A stretch of DNA of 64,000 nt from Flaccisagitta enflata (lineage: Eukaryota > Chaetognatha > Sagittoidea > Aphragmophora). Positions 60,782 through 64,000 of the stretch are shown here, one piece after another (position 1 is the stretch's first letter; every line of letters starts with the position of its first letter). The position numbers and the translations under genes were made by a program. Location: positions 78,430,001-78,494,000 of the forward strand of contig OZ231127.1 of the NCBI GenBank assembly GCA_965153355.1. Reading direction: 5' to 3'. Below the pieces are notes generated by a model. It searched no databases. It was not told the origin of the DNA and worked only from the letters and a program-made list of their open reading frames with translations.

Positions 60782-60910
60782 TGTGGTGACGGGAACGGTA
60801 TCAAACTAAAAGAAATGAACGCGAGTAGTTTTAGTACGATTGGTAATGGTGGCAGATGGTGTCATCGAGGAGAAACCCTGAATATTAGGATAGCCAACAA
60901 TTCAGCCTAG
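60782..60910 (+). CDS. putative 3'-terminal exon, Cys/Gly-containing
   Basis: A (CT)n tract, then TTTTAAATAAATGTAG|TGTGG. Frame phase 0: CGDGNGIKLKEMNASSFSTI then GNGGRWCHRGETLNIRIANN, SA and TAG. Strongly protein-like with two cysteines and potential N-glycosylation sites, suggesting a secreted domain. No family recognised and no upstream exon found. Confidence 0.35.
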   Translation, partial: CGDGNGIKLKEMNASSFSTIGNGGRWCHRGETLNIRIANNSA

Positions 60911-61755
60911 CCTCGGGCGGGTTTCTCCATACTGCCTAAAAGTCACGTTATTCTCTGATCGAAGTTGTAACTTGTAAGAGTCAAATGAAGAATGAAATGG
61001 ACAGTTTTGAACACGCCCGTCAACAATTGACACGAACTTCATTTAAAAGTCAAGTGTTGAAAGTCAAGTGTTCAAAATCTCATTAATAAGTGGGATATAT
61101 TCGATCGGATCGAGAGCACGCGTGTATGTTGGATAGAGTAGGAAAGTGATCGTTGGAAAAGTGCCTTCATTCTTTGCCACATTTTGATGAGTCGTGATAG
61201 AAAAGAACCATATTGATTCTAACATCTGTAGGAATGGTCACCCAAACAAAATCACAATCCTGCTAGGAACCAATCAACCCATTAATGTACTAAGAAGCAA
61301 TTACTTACTCCAGCGACTGGGACACTGAGGACTAATACCCTTTCCTACCCTACATCCTAGTAGCCTGTATATATATAATAAACCCACGACCACTCACTCC
61401 ACCAGGAGATGAAATCATAAGAATGATGAAATCATCCGTGAAAGAAAATGACATCTCCCAAAAAGAAGGTGACATCCTGATCACCACATGAAAAACCAGT
61501 CGCCCAAGGGCAATACAGTCAATGGACAAAACGATATTTGTGTATATTGCGGTTGCATGAGATGATTCACTGACAAAGATTAATGTAAAAGGTAGAAATA
61601 AAATTAGACCTTAGAATATTCCGGTCCGTAGAAAGAATCTCGGATTAGAATTATTCCTGCCTGTAGGAATAGAGAAAAACGAAAAGTTGGAATCCGTTTC
61701 ATTTGCAATTTTGGAGGCCACGGTGGAAGAAAACAAGTGACGCGGGGTCACAATA
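60911..61755. other. no gene recognised
   Basis: Unique-looking AT-rich sequence without repeats or supported exons. Confidence 0.5.
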
Positions 61756-61945
61756 TTGTTGCGGACGGGTGGGCAGGGGCATCCAACCCCCATCCTCATC
61801 GCATGCCCCTCCCCCACCAACTCACATATCCAAAAAAACATCTAAAACGCTTATTCCATTTTTTGACTCGTGGGTTATGGACCAACGGACGGACGGACGG
61901 ACGGACGGACAAAGCCTCTTATAGAGTTGCGTGTCCGCAACTAAT
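61756..61945 (-). mobile_element. GTCY-rich element, 5'-truncated
   Basis: GTTGCGGACGGGTGGGCAGG, (GGAC)n at 61881-61910, GTTGCGTGTCCGCAAC end. Confidence 0.65.
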
Positions 61946-62069
61946 AATAACATTTGTGATCGCCGGGAAGAGAAAAGTCGTGAGTTGAAGGCCGGTAAAC
62001 AACCATGCATGGCCACGACTGCAAATATATGGTACAAATTTAATTTGTCTGCAGTTTGTTGCTTATATT

Positions 62070-62111
62070 AGCGCTCTCTCTCTCTCTTTCTCTTTCTCTT
62101 TCTCTTTCTCT

Positions 62112-62167
<56 letters not shown>
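62070..62167 (+). repeat. (CT)n / (CTTTCT)n microsatellite
   Basis: About 98 bp; a (TCTCTT)n block precedes pure CT. Confidence 0.95.
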
Positions 62168-62169
<2 letters not shown>

Positions 62170-62329
62170 ATCGACTTAACAACGTGACCTCTAATGACGT
62201 CTGTAAATGAGCATGCACATGAGCATGCATAGAGCGTAAATTCGTCAGTACGTCTCATAGGGCGTGAACGCAGGTTGGGCATCGTTTTGCTCCCTGTTCG
62301 ATCATACCTCTCTTGTGACTCTTTAACAG

Positions 62330-62428
62330 GATATCAAGCAAGTCAGGGCCAGATACGGATTGCGGGCGAGAGAGAAGATTGCTAAGAACGGGAGTGACTT
62401 GATAATTACTGCACTGAATCCAAGTTAA
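62330..62428 (+). CDS. putative 3'-terminal exon (plus strand; minus alternative)
   Basis: Acceptor with pyrimidine tract CTTGTGACTCTTTAACAG|GAT, then DIKQVRARYGLRAREKIAKN, GSDLIITALNPS and TAA. The minus strand is also plausible: VTPVLSNLLSRPQSVSGPDL then LDILLKSHKR with donor AGAG|GTATGA at 62308. Only one can be right. Confidence 0.3.
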   Translation, partial: DIKQVRARYGLRAREKIAKNGSDLIITALNPS

Positions 62429-62479
62429 TTTTTGTCTTCTGATTCTGCACCAATACGACGCAATCAAATCCTTTTCAGT

Positions 62480-62583
<104 letters not shown>

Positions 62584-62889
62584 TCGCAACATCGCAACGG
62601 TTCCGGCGGCGAAGATTTTAATTTTTACTATGTGGACTGATGCGCTCACAGCGGCAGAATTTCGACGCCGGCGCTAATGATAGCGGGAGTTCGATGCGGG
62701 CGCTGCTGCTGGCGGAATTTTGACGCCTGCGCTTATGTTGACGGATTTGTGGCAAGGCGATCTTCAAATTCAGAAATTCATTATGAAAAGACCCAACGGA
62801 GCCAACAGAAGACGACTAGGTGAAAACAAAAAGGTCAAATGGGCAAATAAGAGTGAAATGTGAATCATCAAATGTTTTCTTCTTTTTGC

Positions 62890-63061
62890 TTTTCTTATCC
62901 TTGTTCTTCTTCTCCTCCTTCTCCTTCTTCTTTTTCTTCTCCTTCTCTTTCTTCTTCATCATCTTCTTCTTCTTCATCATCTTCTTCTTCTTCTTCATCA
63001 TCATCTTCTTCTTCTTCATCATCTTCTTCTTCTTCTTCTTCATCTTCTTCTTCTTCTTCTT

Positions 63062-63092
<31 letters not shown>

Positions 63093-63100
63093 TTTTTCTT
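62890..63100 (+). repeat. (TTC)n with TCATCA variants
   Basis: Long pyrimidine tract interrupted by CATCAT; continues after a GTCY-rich insertion as (TTC)n to about 63360. Confidence 0.95.
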
Positions 63101-63111
63101 ATTCTTTTCCT

Positions 63112-63275
63112 TTTTAGTCGCGTGCACGCGACTCAACAACCCGCTCTGTCCGTCGGTCCGTCAGTCCGTCTGTCCGTCACGCTTAGTTTTTTTTTTTTGC
63201 GTTTATGGGGTCACTGCCTGGTTGGTCAATTTTATCACTACCCCTGCCCACCCGCACGCGACTTGGGTAGCGTTG
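63112..63275 (+). mobile_element. GTCY-rich element inserted in (TTC)n
   Basis: TTTTAGTCGCGTGCACGCGA start, GTCCGTCGGTCCGTCAGTCC, CCCCTGCCCACCCGCACGCG, ends near GTAGCGTTG. (TTC)n lies on both sides, so the element appears to have landed inside the tract. Confidence 0.7.
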
Positions 63276-63881
63276 TTCTTCTTCTTCTCCTCGTTTTTCA
63301 TCTACTTCTTCTTCATTGTCCTTTTCTTCTTCTTCTGCTTCTTCTTCTTCTTTGTTTTCATTTTTTTGTTTTTCTCACATAAGGCCGAATTGAAAGATAT
63401 CAGCAATTCACATGATGTGGCGTCGGCCACTAGATATGTAAAACACTGACTCAATAATGATGCAGTTATCCATGTTTCCTTGTTCTTAAACATCTCCCAG
63501 CGGAAATTGTCCCGTTTGAATCGGCAGCCAAAAACGCAAGGAAACAGAAGAGTAAACCGACACCGAGTCTGACCGCGATTTTCCCTTCGACGACAATTCA
63601 ACCGAAGATAATGCATTGGGTGCTTCACATAGCAAAAGTTGAAATTTTTTTTTTACTATATTTTTTCATTAATTTAAGCTACTATTATGTTTTAATGGCG
63701 TTCTTCATTACTTTACATCTTGCTTTATCTGTTAATCCATCCATTGGTCAGTCCGTTGATGTCATTTCACTTCCTTTTCCTATTTTTTATTCCATGACCT
63801 CACGGCACTTGCTATATAGATATAGCTCTATAAAAAAAAAAAGAAGTAAAGAAAAGATAATCTTTTTTACAATTTTTTATT

Positions 63882-64000
63882 TTTTAGTCGCTTGCACGCG
63901 ACTCTACACGCCGCTTTGTCCATCCATCTATCTGTCGGTTTGTTGGTCGGTCCATCACACTTTAACTTTTTTTATCAATTTTATTTCTTTAAGTCATTTA
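63882..64000 (+). mobile_element. GTCY-rich element, cut by window end
   Basis: TTTTAGTCGCTTGCACGCGA, then CCATCCATCTATCTGTCGGT; continues beyond the window. Confidence 0.65.

Overview
The window is nuclear DNA from a repeat-rich eukaryote: it has spliceosomal introns, non-LTR retrotransposons, many TA-flanked inverted-repeat transposons, a tRNA-derived SINE and dozens of long microsatellites. I cannot name the species. Nothing looks bacterial, organellar or viral.

Region 1 (0.9-35.4 kb, minus strand) is a single gene whose coding sequence is dispersed in 11 short exons. All ten introns join in consistent phase, giving 1,479 nt (492 codons) from an ATG at 35352 to a TAA at 875. The product is a CoA-dependent acyltransferase of the HxxxD superfamily, close in layout to alcohol O-acetyltransferase/condensation-domain proteins. 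It has an HHSIGDG active-site motif at residues 163-169 and an EFAWG version of the DFGWG motif at 413-417. Introns swollen by repeats make up about 96% of the locus.

Intron 9 (about 19.6 kb) holds, in antisense, a LINE with three long intact ORFs (8.7-17.4 kb). ~350-bp tandem arrays in opposite orientations flank it. Intron 2 is almost entirely a 5.2-kb palindromic TIR element. Introns 1, 4, 9 and 10 each carry a smaller TA-flanked element. Several introns are bordered by tandem arrays made from the adjoining exon/intron junctions, so that splice donors or acceptors are repeated many times. (GTT)n tracts follow several donors and a (CTTT)n tract precedes one acceptor.

Region 2 (35.4-64 kb) is mostly repeats: four more TA-flanked elements plus a truncated copy, an 18-20 nt minisatellite, (CT)n/(TA)n/(GTT)n/(TTC)n tracts, many copies of a short GTCC/GTCT-rich element with a GTCGCG hairpin terminus, and a degenerate LINE reverse-transcriptase tail split by a SINE. 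Isolated exon-like open segments with plausible splice sites lie on both strands at 41.5, 42.8, 49.9, 54.6, 55.8, 57.7, 59.3, 60.8 and 62.3 kb. I could not assemble them into a gene and give them low confidence.

The most unusual feature is the tandem amplification of splice junctions inside introns of the acyltransferase gene. In intron 7 the acceptor-side unit is exactly 93 bp (31 codons) and several units are open in the exon's frame, so upstream acceptors could add multiples of 31 residues without a frameshift.
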